From: Flavobacteriales bacterium UBA2104
GTDB lineage: Bacteria > Bacteroidota > Bacteroidia > Flavobacteriales_D > Crocinitomicaceae
Direction of reading: 5' to 3'
DNA: 14,577 bases
Assembly: GCA_002331485.1 (NCBI GenBank)
Contig: DCYS01000034.1
Coordinates: forward strand, 1 to 14,577
Within the stretch, counting starts at the first letter, position 1, and each line of letters begins with the position of its first letter. A model generated the notes under the pieces. That model did no database searches. It worked only from the letters and a program-made list of their open reading frames with translations, and was not told the origin of the DNA. Both the position numbers and the translations under genes were made by a program. Positions 1 through 7,448 of the stretch are shown here, piece after piece.

Positions 1-107
1 GTCCAGTTTTTAGGGAAGCTTACATTGCTATATTTTAAATCAATTTTTCAAAACAATTGTGAAATAGTGAATTGTGTGCTATTTGAATAAAAATAGACAG
101 GATACTT

Positions 108-533
108 ATAAATCCGTTTTTTAATAAACCTCAATAAAATCAAGGGCTCTATTAATTATCATTATAGGATAAATAAAACCAGTATTAAACAGAAATAAAT
201 TACTGATTATTTTAAATTATCACTTTCAAAATTAATTCAGAAAGAATAATTAATAGGGTTTATAATTTAAGTAATCAGAAAACCAATAAATCGAAATTTC
301 TAATAAATCTCAGTAGAAACAAGGACTCTATTTAATTATCAGGACAGAATAAATAAAACCATTATTTATTTTTAGATCAATAATTGCATAATTCAGAAAT
401 TGAAGTTCTACTGCCAATCAGAAATAAAAAAATAGTTATTTCAATTAATAATGACAGAAAACAAATAAATCAAGTTATTAATAAATTATAGTGAAATCAG
501 CGATGCTATCAAGTTGTAATGGGTTACTTGATA
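108..533. repeat. Degenerate ~179-bp tandem repeat array, about 2.3 copies, non-coding
   Basis: Three blocks recur at a 178-180 base period. They begin with ATAAATC at 108, 286 and 465, followed by TAATAAA at 122, 301 and 479. The block 122-152 matches 301-331 at about 26 of 31 positions. The third copy is more diverged, at about 21 of 31. An AAATAAAACC block recurs at 171 and 351, and a CAGAAAAC-type block precedes the copy junctions near 275 and 454. One hand-counted line (181-240) is only 17% G+C. No reading frame is conserved between copies, so I regard the array as non-coding. Bases 1-107 hold nothing clear apart from a partial match to the junction sequence near 90-115. The role is unknown; possibilities are a decayed mobile or regulatory array, or simple tandem duplication. 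Confidence 0.7.
507..533. other. Inverted repeat in the third repeat copy
   Basis: TATCAAGT (507-514) and ACTTGATA (526-533) are perfect 8-bp complementary arms around an 11-base loop, in which TAA and TTA can pair further. A TAAATTTG sequence at 532-539 matches the Bacteroidota -7 consensus, but such a match is expected about once by chance in DNA this AT-rich. It could be an operator or the first of a series of RNA stem-loops. Confidence 0.4.
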
Positions 534-569
534 AATTTGAATTTATCCATTTATATTAAATCAATAGTC

Positions 570-617
570 CTCTTCAGATTTAATCATGAATAAGAAGATT
601 AAAAAGTCAATGAAGAG
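570..617. other. Two-tier stem-loop upstream of hsdM
   Basis: Outer arms CTCTTCA (570-576) and TGAAGAG (611-617) are perfectly complementary. Nested inside, TTTAATC (579-585) pairs with GATTAAA (597-603) around an 11-base loop. The tiers are separated by an asymmetric internal loop of 2 and 7 bases. Nested pairing is less likely by chance than a single dyad, but no covariation can be tested from one sequence. Confidence 0.4.
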
Positions 618-633
618 TGGTATTCAAAAACAA

Positions 634-667
634 CAAGAGGAAACGAACGGGCGTTCATTTCCTCCTG
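634..667 (-). terminator. Strong hairpin, probable minus-strand intrinsic terminator
   Basis: Arms 637-649 and 652-664 are complementary at 12 of 13 positions. The one mismatch (C644 with A657 on the plus strand) becomes a G-U wobble in minus-strand RNA, so only that strand gives an unbroken stem. Past the hairpin on the minus strand comes the T-rich TTGTTGTTTTTG, while the plus side has no T run. This favours termination of leftward transcription. No leftward gene is obvious between here and hsdM, so it may insulate against antisense transcription or simply be a palindromic element. Confidence 0.5.
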
Positions 668-840
668 CAATCAACCTAACTTAACCACCTAAATCGAGAC
701 TAATGTATAAAACAAATTGAACATTCCAATGAATTACTTTAAGATGGAATCGTTTCGACATAATTAACTCAACATATTTTATTTATTTGAAAATACCGCA
801 CTAATGGATTCAGTTAGAAATTCATCGGTATTATATTTCC

Positions 841-848
841 TATATTTG
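841..848 (+). promoter_or_regulatory. Putative hsdM promoter, -7 element
   Basis: TATATTTG is an exact match to the Bacteroidota -7 consensus TAnnTTTG. It lies 20 bases upstream of the hsdM ATG, which would give a very short leader. The -33 TTTG element is not well matched; the nearest is TTAG at 814-817 with a long spacer. No Shine-Dalgarno sequence precedes the ATG, as is usual in this phylum. Confidence 0.5.
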
Positions 849-868
849 AGTTCTAACAATTTCCACTT

Positions 869-2452
869 ATGGCCAAAACAGATATCGATTTTGAAAAAGA
901 GCTCTGGGACGCAGCAAATGAACTCCGAGGAGCAGTCTCTGAAAACAACTATAAAAATTACATTTTACCGCTTGTCTTTGTTAAGCACTTGAGCGAACGC
1001 TATGAAGTAATTAAGGAAGAAATTCAGGGTTTGTTAAATGATCCTGAATCGGATTACTACACGCAGGATGATAGTGAAAAGCAATATGTGTTGGAAGATC
1101 AGGATGAGTACAGATCCAGGAATACCTTCAAAATACCGCATACCGCTTCCTGGGATTATTTGAAAGACAATGCAGAGCAGGACAACATCAAAGTGATCAT
1201 AGACGATGCCTTTGATCAAATACAAGATATTCTGGTAGATTATAATCCCCAGCTACAAAATTTGCTTCCGCGTATTTTTGTAAAGAGTGAGCTTTCACCA
1301 AAACAAGCCGGAGGAATTATTAATTTACTTTCTCATCCTAAGTTCTCTGAAAAAGAAAATCCTGAAAGCGATGTACTGGGAAGGATATATGAATATTACA
1401 TCGGTCGTTTTGCAATGGCAGAAGGAGCTGGTGCAGGACAATTCTTTACTCCAGGATCTATTGTTCGATTACTCGTTGAAATGCTGGAGCCTTACGAAGG
1501 ACGAATTTTCGATCCAGCATGTGGTTCGGGTGGAATGTTTGTACAAAGCTTAAAGTTTATTCAGGAACATGGCGGAAACAAAAAGGATATAGCGATATAT
1601 GGACAAGAAATGACCGCTCAAACCTTGCGTTTGTGTCTAATGAACTTGTTATTGCGTGATCTTTCTTTTGATGTTCGTTTGGGCAATTCATTACTGAATG
1701 ATCAATTTCCTGATTTAGAAGCCGATTATATCATTGCGAATCCACCTTTTAATGTGAGTTCATGGCATGCAGAAGATCTACCAGAAAATGATTCGAGATT
1801 ATTTGGTCCGAGAGATACGTTTACCACAAACAGTAACGCCAACTATATGTGGATGCAGACTTTTTGGTCGCACTTGAGTGATACAGGTACCGCGGGAATT
1901 GTTATGGCAAATGGAGCAATGACAACCAGTTCTAAAGGAGAAAAGAATGTTCGTGAGCACATGGTAGACAATAACATGATCGATGCGATTGTGCGTTTAC
2001 CTGACAAACTATTCTTAACGACAGGAATACCTGCGTGTCTGTTTATCCTCAGCAAAAACCGCGATGGAAATGATGGAGTTCACCGTGAACGAAAAGATGA
2101 AATTCTATTTATTGATGCTGCAAAGCTGGGTAAGATGGCCAGCCGAAAATTACGGGTATTCGAAGACAAAGAAATAGATCAAATTGCTGAAACCTATCAT
2201 CAATGGAGAAACAAAAAGAACAATAAGAAATACAAAGACATAGAAGGCTTCTGTAAATCGGCAACGCTTGAAGAGGTCCGAAAACAAGACTACAAATTAA
2301 CTCCTGGAATCTACGTGGGTGTTGAGGCAGCGGAAGAAGACGACGAACCGTTTGATGAGAAAATGGCACGTTTGCAAAAAACGCTCATGGAGCAGTTTAA
2401 AAAGGGAGATGAGTTGAAGGAGAAGATTAAGGAGGATTTTGGGAAGGTATGA
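869..2452 (+). CDS. hsdM: Type I restriction-modification DNA methyltransferase subunit (HsdM)
   Basis: HsdM transfers a methyl group from S-adenosylmethionine to adenine N6. It works with HsdS as the modification enzyme, and with HsdR as the full restriction complex. The 527-aa protein has the usual length. An N-terminal helical HsdM domain (about residues 5-140) is followed by the N6-adenine methyltransferase domain. That domain contains QFFTPGSIVRLL (191-202), the AdoMet-binding motif DPACGSGG (215-222) and the catalytic NPPF motif (291-294). The charged C-terminal helix is typical of contact with HsdS. The ATG at 869 gives the standard N-terminus MAKTDIDFEKELW. The stop codon overlaps the start of the KAP NTPase gene by 4 nt (ATGA), so the two are probably translationally coupled. 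All key motifs are intact. Confidence 0.97.
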   Translation: MAKTDIDFEKELWDAANELRGAVSENNYKNYILPLVFVKHLSERYEVIKEEIQGLLNDPESDYYTQDDSEKQYVLEDQDEYRSRNTFKIPHTASWDYLKDNAEQDNIKVIIDDAFDQIQDILVDYNPQLQNLLPRIFVKSELSPKQAGGIINLLSHPKFSEKENPESDVLGRIYEYYIGRFAMAEGAGAGQFFTPGSIVRLLVEMLEPYEGRIFDPACGSGGMFVQSLKFIQEHGGNKKDIAIYGQEMTAQTLRLCLMNLLLRDLSFDVRLGNSLLNDQFPDLEADYIIANPPFNVSSWHAEDLPENDSRLFGPRDTFTTNSNANYMWMQTFWSHLSDTGTAGIVMANGAMTTSSKGEKNVREHMVDNNMIDAIVRLPDKLFLTTGIPACLFILSKNRDGNDGVHRERKDEILFIDAAKLGKMASRKLRVFEDKEIDQIAETYHQWRNKKNNKKYKDIEGFCKSATLEEVRKQDYKLTPGIYVGVEAAEEDDEPFDEKMARLQKTLMEQFKKGDELKEKIKEDFGKV

Positions 2453-5400
2453 GAAATGATAAAAATAAAGAGCTAGAGCTTGAGAGAAACGAAGATCGTC
2501 TTAATCTTAGTTTAAAACAGTGGTTTACTCTATTCCTTTCAGTCGTTTTTGGTTATTTTACTGCTTCAGCTTTTTCGGATATTTCGCTTTCTTGGCTTTA
2601 TTTTATCCCTTCTTATAAAGTACACATTCTACTAAGTTCTATATCCATAGTATTTCTTGTTTTTGTAATACTGTTTTTGTTCAAGTTTTATAAATTGAGC
2701 TATCGTGTAGGTTTCTGGGAAATCTGCGGGTTTCTTTATTTAACTAATGTCTACATAGGATTGAGACTTTTTTTCAACTCAGAGAAATGGTTTTTTATAA
2801 ATATATTTGACTTTAAGCACTTCACTTATGTTGATGTTGTTGCTATAGCTGCATTACTTTCATTTTTAATAATAATAGTGCGCAGTATATTTTTTAAAAG
2901 AGATAATACAACTAAAAACAATACTTTCCTTGAAGATAATCCAATCTCAACCAAAAAACTCAAAGAAGACAACACCTACAACCATCTCATCTCAAAAATT
3001 GCTCCTGCTTTATTCAAGGATGTTTACGACTCTTCTTTCTCCATTGGGGTAATTGGTCCCTGGGGTACTGGGAAATCTTCTTTTTTAAAAGCAGTTGAGC
3101 ATACCGTATGCGAAGCTTCAGAAAAGGAACTGAAGGATAACTATGATATTGATCATAAACCCGATACCATTTTTATCGAATTTTCACCTTTCTTAAACCA
3201 CAACGAAGAACAGGTGATTCATGAGTTTTTTACACAGCTGAGCAATAAACTAAGCGAACGAAGCGGGCGCTTATCCAATTTAATCACTGTATACTCAGAG
3301 AAATTAGCGAATCTGGAGGATAAAAATCCTTGGTTTTCATTATTCAAACTTGCTCGAAATAGCAGGGAAAGTAGATCTGCCCAAGAGTTATATGATCAAA
3401 TAGAAGATTGTATTCGAGAGCTGGAAATAAAGATTATAGTAGCTGTGGACGATCTTGATCGTTTAAATGCTCAAGAGATATTACAAGTTTTAAAATTGAT
3501 AAGGAATACCTCTAACTTCCCTAATATGGTGTTTTTGGTGGCATTGGATAAGGAGTATGTGATTAATGCATTGAAAGAGGAGAAAGATTATATGAAAGAG
3601 AGTTACGTTGATAAATTCTTTCAATATGAAGTTCACGTTACAATTGAGATAAGAGAAAAGTTAATTCAAAAGACAAAAGATCTATTGAAGCAGAGTCTCT
3701 CAAAAGTGTTAAAAGATAAAGACTATCTAGGTAAAATAATTAGTTCGTTTCAGACACTAGAAGATGTTCACCTCTTTATTTCGAATTATAGAGATGTTGT
3801 TCGTTTCGTAAATCAATTTTTAATAGACTTCACTATATCTAACGTTAGTTATACAGCCTTAGAAATTGAAAACAGAGATTTGTTCAGATTAACAATATTA
3901 AAATTATTTGCACCATCTCTCCTTCGAGATTTGAAAATGAATGCCGTTGAGGAGATTGGACAACGTGATGATTCAGAGTATAATATTCTATTTTTAAAAT
4001 CAGATCATAAATTTAAAAATGAACGATTTAGAATTGATGATTTCAAGTTATTCGGAATTAATATTAAGAATAACAAAGTCATTATTTCAGATAGGTCTTA
4101 TTCAACTCAAGTTGGATTAGTTTTTTTAGAGCTCTTTGCAGTTAAATATGAAGTGCTATACCTTATAGAAAACAAGGGTGAAATAAAACTATCCGAAGTA
4201 AAATATAAAGACAATCTAAATTGGTATTTCACACATAATAAAAACTTACACTTTTCTTATTCTATAGAATCACTTTTCAATATTGATAGGAAACATATTG
4301 ATTCAGAACTTAAGGATTTATTACCTGAGACATCAACAACTGATGTGAATAATTTTAATCAGGAATTGAAAAATCTTCTATCGAAGGTCGCAGGTTATGA
4401 AGGAAAAAACGATGAGTCTGAGGCTAAGAGGAAAGCAGAGATAATTCTTGAAATTGTCAATAGATATGGTGTTGATCAATTCAATTCTCATCTACTTGAA
4501 GAAGTTCTTCTTAAACTTTATAAGACTGATCAAGAGAATACTTTGAAATGGTTCTATGAAACAAGTTCTAGAAGTGAATTTTCAGAAAACACTATTTTGA
4601 ATTTCTTATTGAAATCTAGTCTAACGAATGAAATCGATTTAGATACAAAATTCAAAAGTAAAGCTATTAATAAGTTTTTGATCTTTATTAAGGAGAAAAG
4701 TATTTCTAAAGCTTATTATGCTTTGACTGATTTTTATCAGGAATATGAGCGTTTTGATGAAATAAAAAGTCTCTGTAGATCGAAGATACTTTTAAAAGTT
4801 AATACGGAAAATGATGTAATATCTTTTGCGAAATGCTTTATTATCCAGCGTTCTTTTAATTCTTCATTTTATGTAGATCCATTTTTCCATGAACTGATTG
4901 AAGATATTTCAGAAGTAACTACACTTTTTGAGCGAATTGGTCAGGGTGAGAGTGAAAAGATAAAAACCATTATTGAGTTCATGATTCTATCTGTGAAGTA
5001 TGATTTAGGATCGAGAGAAGATCTCTATTTTAATCTGAACTTTCTGGATCCATCCTCAATGGGCAAGGCGAAAGAATCTCACTTTTATTATCAGATATAT
5101 CTTTCTTTAAAGAATAAAGAAGTCGTTGAAATGTTTGAAAGTGAAGATGTTCAAGATGTAATCGGTGAATTTGAATATTCAAATTCCTATAATAGGATGG
5201 AAAAGGAGGGTATAATACTGTATCATTTTATTATGGTTGAAGAAAAACTACCTCTCTACGAAAAGTTGTTTAATGTGTTTAGAAGACTTCACACAAGAAG
5301 AGGTGTTATAAATGCTTATGATAGTACTCAGGTAGGCCCAGCATTTACAATGAACAATGATGTTTACGCTGAATGCTTGTCTTATCAAAAAATCTATTTT

Positions 5401-5964
5401 TCAAAACAGTTTAACCTTGAGAAAAAAGACAATACTGAAAAATTAATATACAATTTAACTTTAAGAGAAAAACTTACGCTTCCTGAATTAGTAATGATTT
5501 CTAATGACCTTTTATTTGAGCGATTGAAAAAGACAAATGATTTCAAGAGTAAAAGAGTTTTCATGTTTCTTAACATAGAAAAAGCTAATATATCGTGGGC
5601 AACTGCTCATTTAGACAAGGATAATAAGTTTAATTATAAAATACAGGGTTTACAAGTCTTTCAAGAAAATGAGCTAATCGATAAATATTACAAAGATTCA
5701 AAAGAAAACACTTATTGGATAGATACCAATATGCCAGGTAGTTTAATGAAGCTAAATAATGACGAAATATTTATAACATATTTTTCTGATGGTTCAAGTC
5801 TTAAAGAGGAAGTTTATGTGGAAAAACAAAAGGGTTTAACTAAATATAGGTTCAAAAAGGAAAAAGTAAAGGAAGAATACTTTACCGTTGATGAGAATAA
5901 TCAGTTTGTATATTACTCTGAAGGAAATCCATTTTTAGAACTTAGAGAATTTAAACTTTCATAG
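2449..5964 (+). CDS. Membrane-anchored KAP-family P-loop NTPase inserted in the type I R-M operon
   Basis: The N-terminus has about four hydrophobic segments (roughly residues 24-44, 58-80, 90-108 and 127-148), then a KAP-type P-loop domain. Walker A is GPWGTGKSS (203-211), a Walker B-like strand with DDLDR lies at 334-338, and EFSPFLN (244-250) corresponds to the family's FxPW-like motif. YVDKFFQYEV (386-395) and NYRDVVRFVNQF (446-457) match conserved KAP elements. The remaining ~670 residues are mostly helical, very AT-rich at DNA level and not recognised; at 1171 aa the protein is much longer than the NTPase domain needs. KAP NTPases occur in phage defence (for example PifA and the Tmn and Qat systems). 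The ATGA overlap with hsdM and the 19-nt gap to hsdS suggest co-expression with the methyltransferase. I infer an accessory defence or guard role; the effector activity is unknown. Confidence 0.88.
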   Translation: MRNDKNKELELERNEDRLNLSLKQWFTLFLSVVFGYFTASAFSDISLSWLYFIPSYKVHILLSSISIVFLVFVILFLFKFYKLSYRVGFWEICGFLYLTNVYIGLRLFFNSEKWFFINIFDFKHFTYVDVVAIAALLSFLIIIVRSIFFKRDNTTKNNTFLEDNPISTKKLKEDNTYNHLISKIAPALFKDVYDSSFSIGVIGPWGTGKSSFLKAVEHTVCEASEKELKDNYDIDHKPDTIFIEFSPFLNHNEEQVIHEFFTQLSNKLSERSGRLSNLITVYSEKLANLEDKNPWFSLFKLARNSRESRSAQELYDQIEDCIRELEIKIIVAVDDLDRLNAQEILQVLKLIRNTSNFPNMVFLVALDKEYVINALKEEKDYMKESYVDKFFQYEVHVTIEIREKLIQKTKDLLKQSLSKVLKDKDYLGKIISSFQTLEDVHLFISNYRDVVRFVNQFLIDFTISNVSYTALEIENRDLFRLTILKLFAPSLLRDLKMNAVEEIGQRDDSEYNILFLKSDHKFKNERFRIDDFKLFGINIKNNKVIISDRSYSTQVGLVFLELFAVKYEVLYLIENKGEIKLSEVKYKDNLNWYFTHNKNLHFSYSIESLFNIDRKHIDSELKDLLPETSTTDVNNFNQELKNLLSKVAGYEGKNDESEAKRKAEIILEIVNRYGVDQFNSHLLEEVLLKLYKTDQENTLKWFYETSSRSEFSENTILNFLLKSSLTNEIDLDTKFKSKAINKFLIFIKEKSISKAYYALTDFYQEYERFDEIKSLCRSKILLKVNTENDVISFAKCFIIQRSFNSSFYVDPFFHELIEDISEVTTLFERIGQGESEKIKTIIEFMILSVKYDLGSREDLYFNLNFLDPSSMGKAKESHFYYQIYLSLKNKEVVEMFESEDVQDVIGEFEYSNSYNRMEKEGIILYHFIMVEEKLPLYEKLFNVFRRLHTRRGVINAYDSTQVGPAFTMNNDVYAECLSYQKIYFSKQFNLEKKDNTEKLIYNLTLREKLTLPELVMISNDLLFERLKKTNDFKSKRVFMFLNIEKANISWATAHLDKDNKFNYKIQGLQVFQENELIDKYYKDSKENTYWIDTNMPGSLMKLNNDEIFITYFSDGSSLKEEVYVEKQKGLTKYRFKKEKVKEEYFTVDENNQFVYYSEGNPFLELREFKLS

Positions 5965-5983
5965 ATTTAATAAGAGAATAAAA

Positions 5984-7132
5984 ATGTGGAAAACCGAAAA
6001 ACTAGGTAAAATTGCTACGTTACAAAGAGGCTTCGATTTACCTAGTAAGAAAAGAGAAAAGGGGAACATACCGATCATAGCGGCTTCTGGAATAAATGGA
6101 TATCATAATGAATACAAAGTTGAAGGTCCTGGTGTTATAACAGGTAGATCAGGTAGTTTAGGGAATGTGTTTTATGAAACCTCCCATTATTGGCCATTAA
6201 ACACTACCTTGTGGGTAAAAGATTTCAATGGTAATAACCCTAAGTTTATTTATTATTTACTGAATACACTTGATTTTCGATATTTTAACTCGGGTACTAG
6301 TGTACCTACATTGAATAGAAACCATATTCATGAAGTTGAAACGCACCTCCCTCCCCTCCCAGAACAACGCGCCATAGCCTCCATCCTCACTAACCTTGAC
6401 GACAAAATCGAAAACAACCTCGCCATGAACAAAACACTGGAAGAAATGGCAACGGCACTTTACAAGCATTGGTTTGTAGATTTTGGTCCCTTTCAGGATG
6501 GGAAGTTTGTGGAAAGTGAGTTGGGAATGATCCCTGAAGGTTGGGAGGTTAAACCATTTTTAGAGTTATTTGATTTACTTAGTGGAGGTACACCAAAAAC
6601 GAAAGTAGAAGAGTATTGGGGGGGCGAATTTCCTTGGGTATCCGCAAAGGATATTGGCAATGAGGACTCCTGCTATATAAATGAGACTGAAAAAACCGTT
6701 ACTCAAATAGGAATAGATAAAAGCTCTACAAAAATCTTACCTGAAGATACAGTCATTGTTGTGGCTAGAGGATCAGTTGGTAAGTATGGAATGATTTCTA
6801 AAGAAATGACTATGAATCAATCTTGTTATGGACTTTATTCAAAATCTTCATATTCTCAACCTTTATTGTATCTATTAACTTCAAACTTAATCGCACATTT
6901 CCAATCTGTTGCTTACGGTTCTGTTTTTGATACTATTACGACTTCAACGTTTAAGAACATATCTATACTGGAGCCACCGACAAGAGTTATGGATGAGATA
7001 AAACTGAAGATAGACCCTTTGTTTGAAAAGATTAAGTCAAATGTAGAAGAAAACCAAATCCTCAAAGAGCGCAGAGACGCACTATTGCCTAAACTTGTGA
7101 GTGGAGAAGTGAGGGTGAAAGGTTTTGGGTAA
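5984..7132 (+). CDS. hsdS: Type I restriction-modification specificity subunit (HsdS)
   Basis: HsdS recognises the two halves of a bipartite DNA target and holds HsdM and HsdR together. The 382-aa protein has the full two-domain plan. The first target-recognition domain is about residues 1-120. It is followed by the central conserved helix with LPPLPEQRAIASIL (122-135) and the ALYKHWFVDFGPF linker (158-170). A second target-recognition domain begins at GMIPEGWEVKPF (181-192), and the closing helix ends with RRDALLPKLVSGEVRV (363-378). It is at the short end for the family but lacks nothing obvious. The central conserved part is far richer in G+C than the recognition domains, consistent with domain exchange. 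The gene follows the KAP gene by 19 nt and is probably read from the hsdM promoter. The target sequence cannot be read from the protein. Confidence 0.95.
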   Translation: MWKTEKLGKIATLQRGFDLPSKKREKGNIPIIAASGINGYHNEYKVEGPGVITGRSGSLGNVFYETSHYWPLNTTLWVKDFNGNNPKFIYYLLNTLDFRYFNSGTSVPTLNRNHIHEVETHLPPLPEQRAIASILTNLDDKIENNLAMNKTLEEMATALYKHWFVDFGPFQDGKFVESELGMIPEGWEVKPFLELFDLLSGGTPKTKVEEYWGGEFPWVSAKDIGNEDSCYINETEKTVTQIGIDKSSTKILPEDTVIVVARGSVGKYGMISKEMTMNQSCYGLYSKSSYSQPLLYLLTSNLIAHFQSVAYGSVFDTITTSTFKNISILEPPTRVMDEIKLKIDPLFEKIKSNVEENQILKERRDALLPKLVSGEVRVKGFG

Positions 7133-7211
7133 GCAAAGTCTTCAACTGTTAAAAAGACCAAACAAAGGAAGGGGACAAAGCGTTGAATTATTTCGAATCA
7201 AATAAAAAACG

Positions 7212-7219
7212 TATATTTG
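7212..7219 (+). promoter_or_regulatory. Putative promoter for the small gene pair and hsdR, -7 element
   Basis: TATATTTG matches the Bacteroidota -7 consensus exactly and is identical to the octamer upstream of hsdM. It lies about 80 bases after the hsdS stop. Upstream -33 candidates (TTG at 7183-7185, TTTCG at 7191-7195) are off the usual spacing. A start near 7226 would place the stem-loop at 7228-7268 at the very 5' end of the transcript. Confidence 0.5.
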
Positions 7220-7227
7220 TTTTATAA

Positions 7228-7268
7228 TTCGGAAAACCTTTGTTGCAGATCAACAGAAAGGAAACGAA
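7228..7268 (+). promoter_or_regulatory. Leader stem-loop before the 57-aa gene
   Basis: TTCG (7228-7231) can pair with CGAA (7265-7268), CCTTT (7237-7241) with AAAGG (7257-7261), and GTTG (7242-7245) with CAAC (7251-7254). The terminal loop is the 5-base CAGAT, with a 2-base bulge. It begins just after the expected transcription start and ends 6 bases before the first ATG, a position suited to control of translation or to protein autoregulation. The evidence is pairing in a single sequence only. Confidence 0.4.
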
Positions 7269-7274
7269 TTTTAT

Positions 7275-7448
7275 ATGTTTTCTATTATGGAAAATAAGAA
7301 ATTAAAAAACTGGAAGAAAGTACAAAAGATGGTTGACGCTCTTGTCGAAAAGAAAGAGGTGAAAGAGCGTGTAATGAACGGAGAAAAACTTGAAGATGTC
7401 GCAAAAGAAAAAAACATCCGAATCGTTCAGCCCGTACAATATTCATAG
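7275..7448 (+). CDS. Small charged protein of unknown function (57 aa), partner of the DUF6169-type gene
   Basis: The frame from ATG 7275 encodes 57 residues; a second ATG at 7287 (MENKKLKNWKKV) would give 53 and may be the true start. The product is very rich in Lys and Glu and looks like one long helix followed by a short helix with GEKLEDVAKEKNI, resembling the end of a small helix-turn-helix or antitoxin-like protein. Its 3' end overlaps the next gene by 53 nt in another frame. The overlap, the upstream promoter and leader hairpin, and the downstream ORF together suggest a real, co-expressed gene. I do not recognise a named family. An antitoxin-like role is possible but is only inferred from size and arrangement. 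Confidence 0.6.
   Translation: MFSIMENKKLKNWKKVQKMVDALVEKKEVKERVMNGEKLEDVAKEKNIRIVQPVQYS

Noticed and set aside
108..533. CRISPR array
   Set aside because: The repeat unit is ~179 bases, diverged throughout and without the short identical repeats and unique spacers of CRISPR. No cas gene is present.
532..539. TAAATTTG as a promoter for a non-coding RNA covering 546-667
   Set aside because: The octamer matches the consensus, but its TTG at 514-516 is only 15 bases away, and about one such match is expected by chance in this AT-rich stretch.
681..761. Minus-strand 26-codon frame (MSKRFHLK...) ending just before the terminator-like hairpin at 634-667
   Set aside because: It is very short, has no consensus promoter and is within chance expectation. 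It is worth remembering only if a leftward transcript is found.
804..992. Plus-strand 62-codon frame overlapping the start of hsdM
   Set aside because: It overlaps the strongly supported HsdM N-terminus in another frame, begins upstream of the predicted promoter and shows no protein-like pattern.
2449..5964. The insert between hsdM and hsdS as a PrrC or RloC anticodon nuclease
   Set aside because: It has N-terminal membrane segments and KAP motifs (DDLDR, RDVVRFVN). I see neither an ABC signature motif nor the zinc hook expected of RloC.
7138..7158. GTCTT/AAGAC dyad after hsdS as a terminator
   Set aside because: The stem has only 5 pairs, the loop is 11 bases and no T-tract follows.
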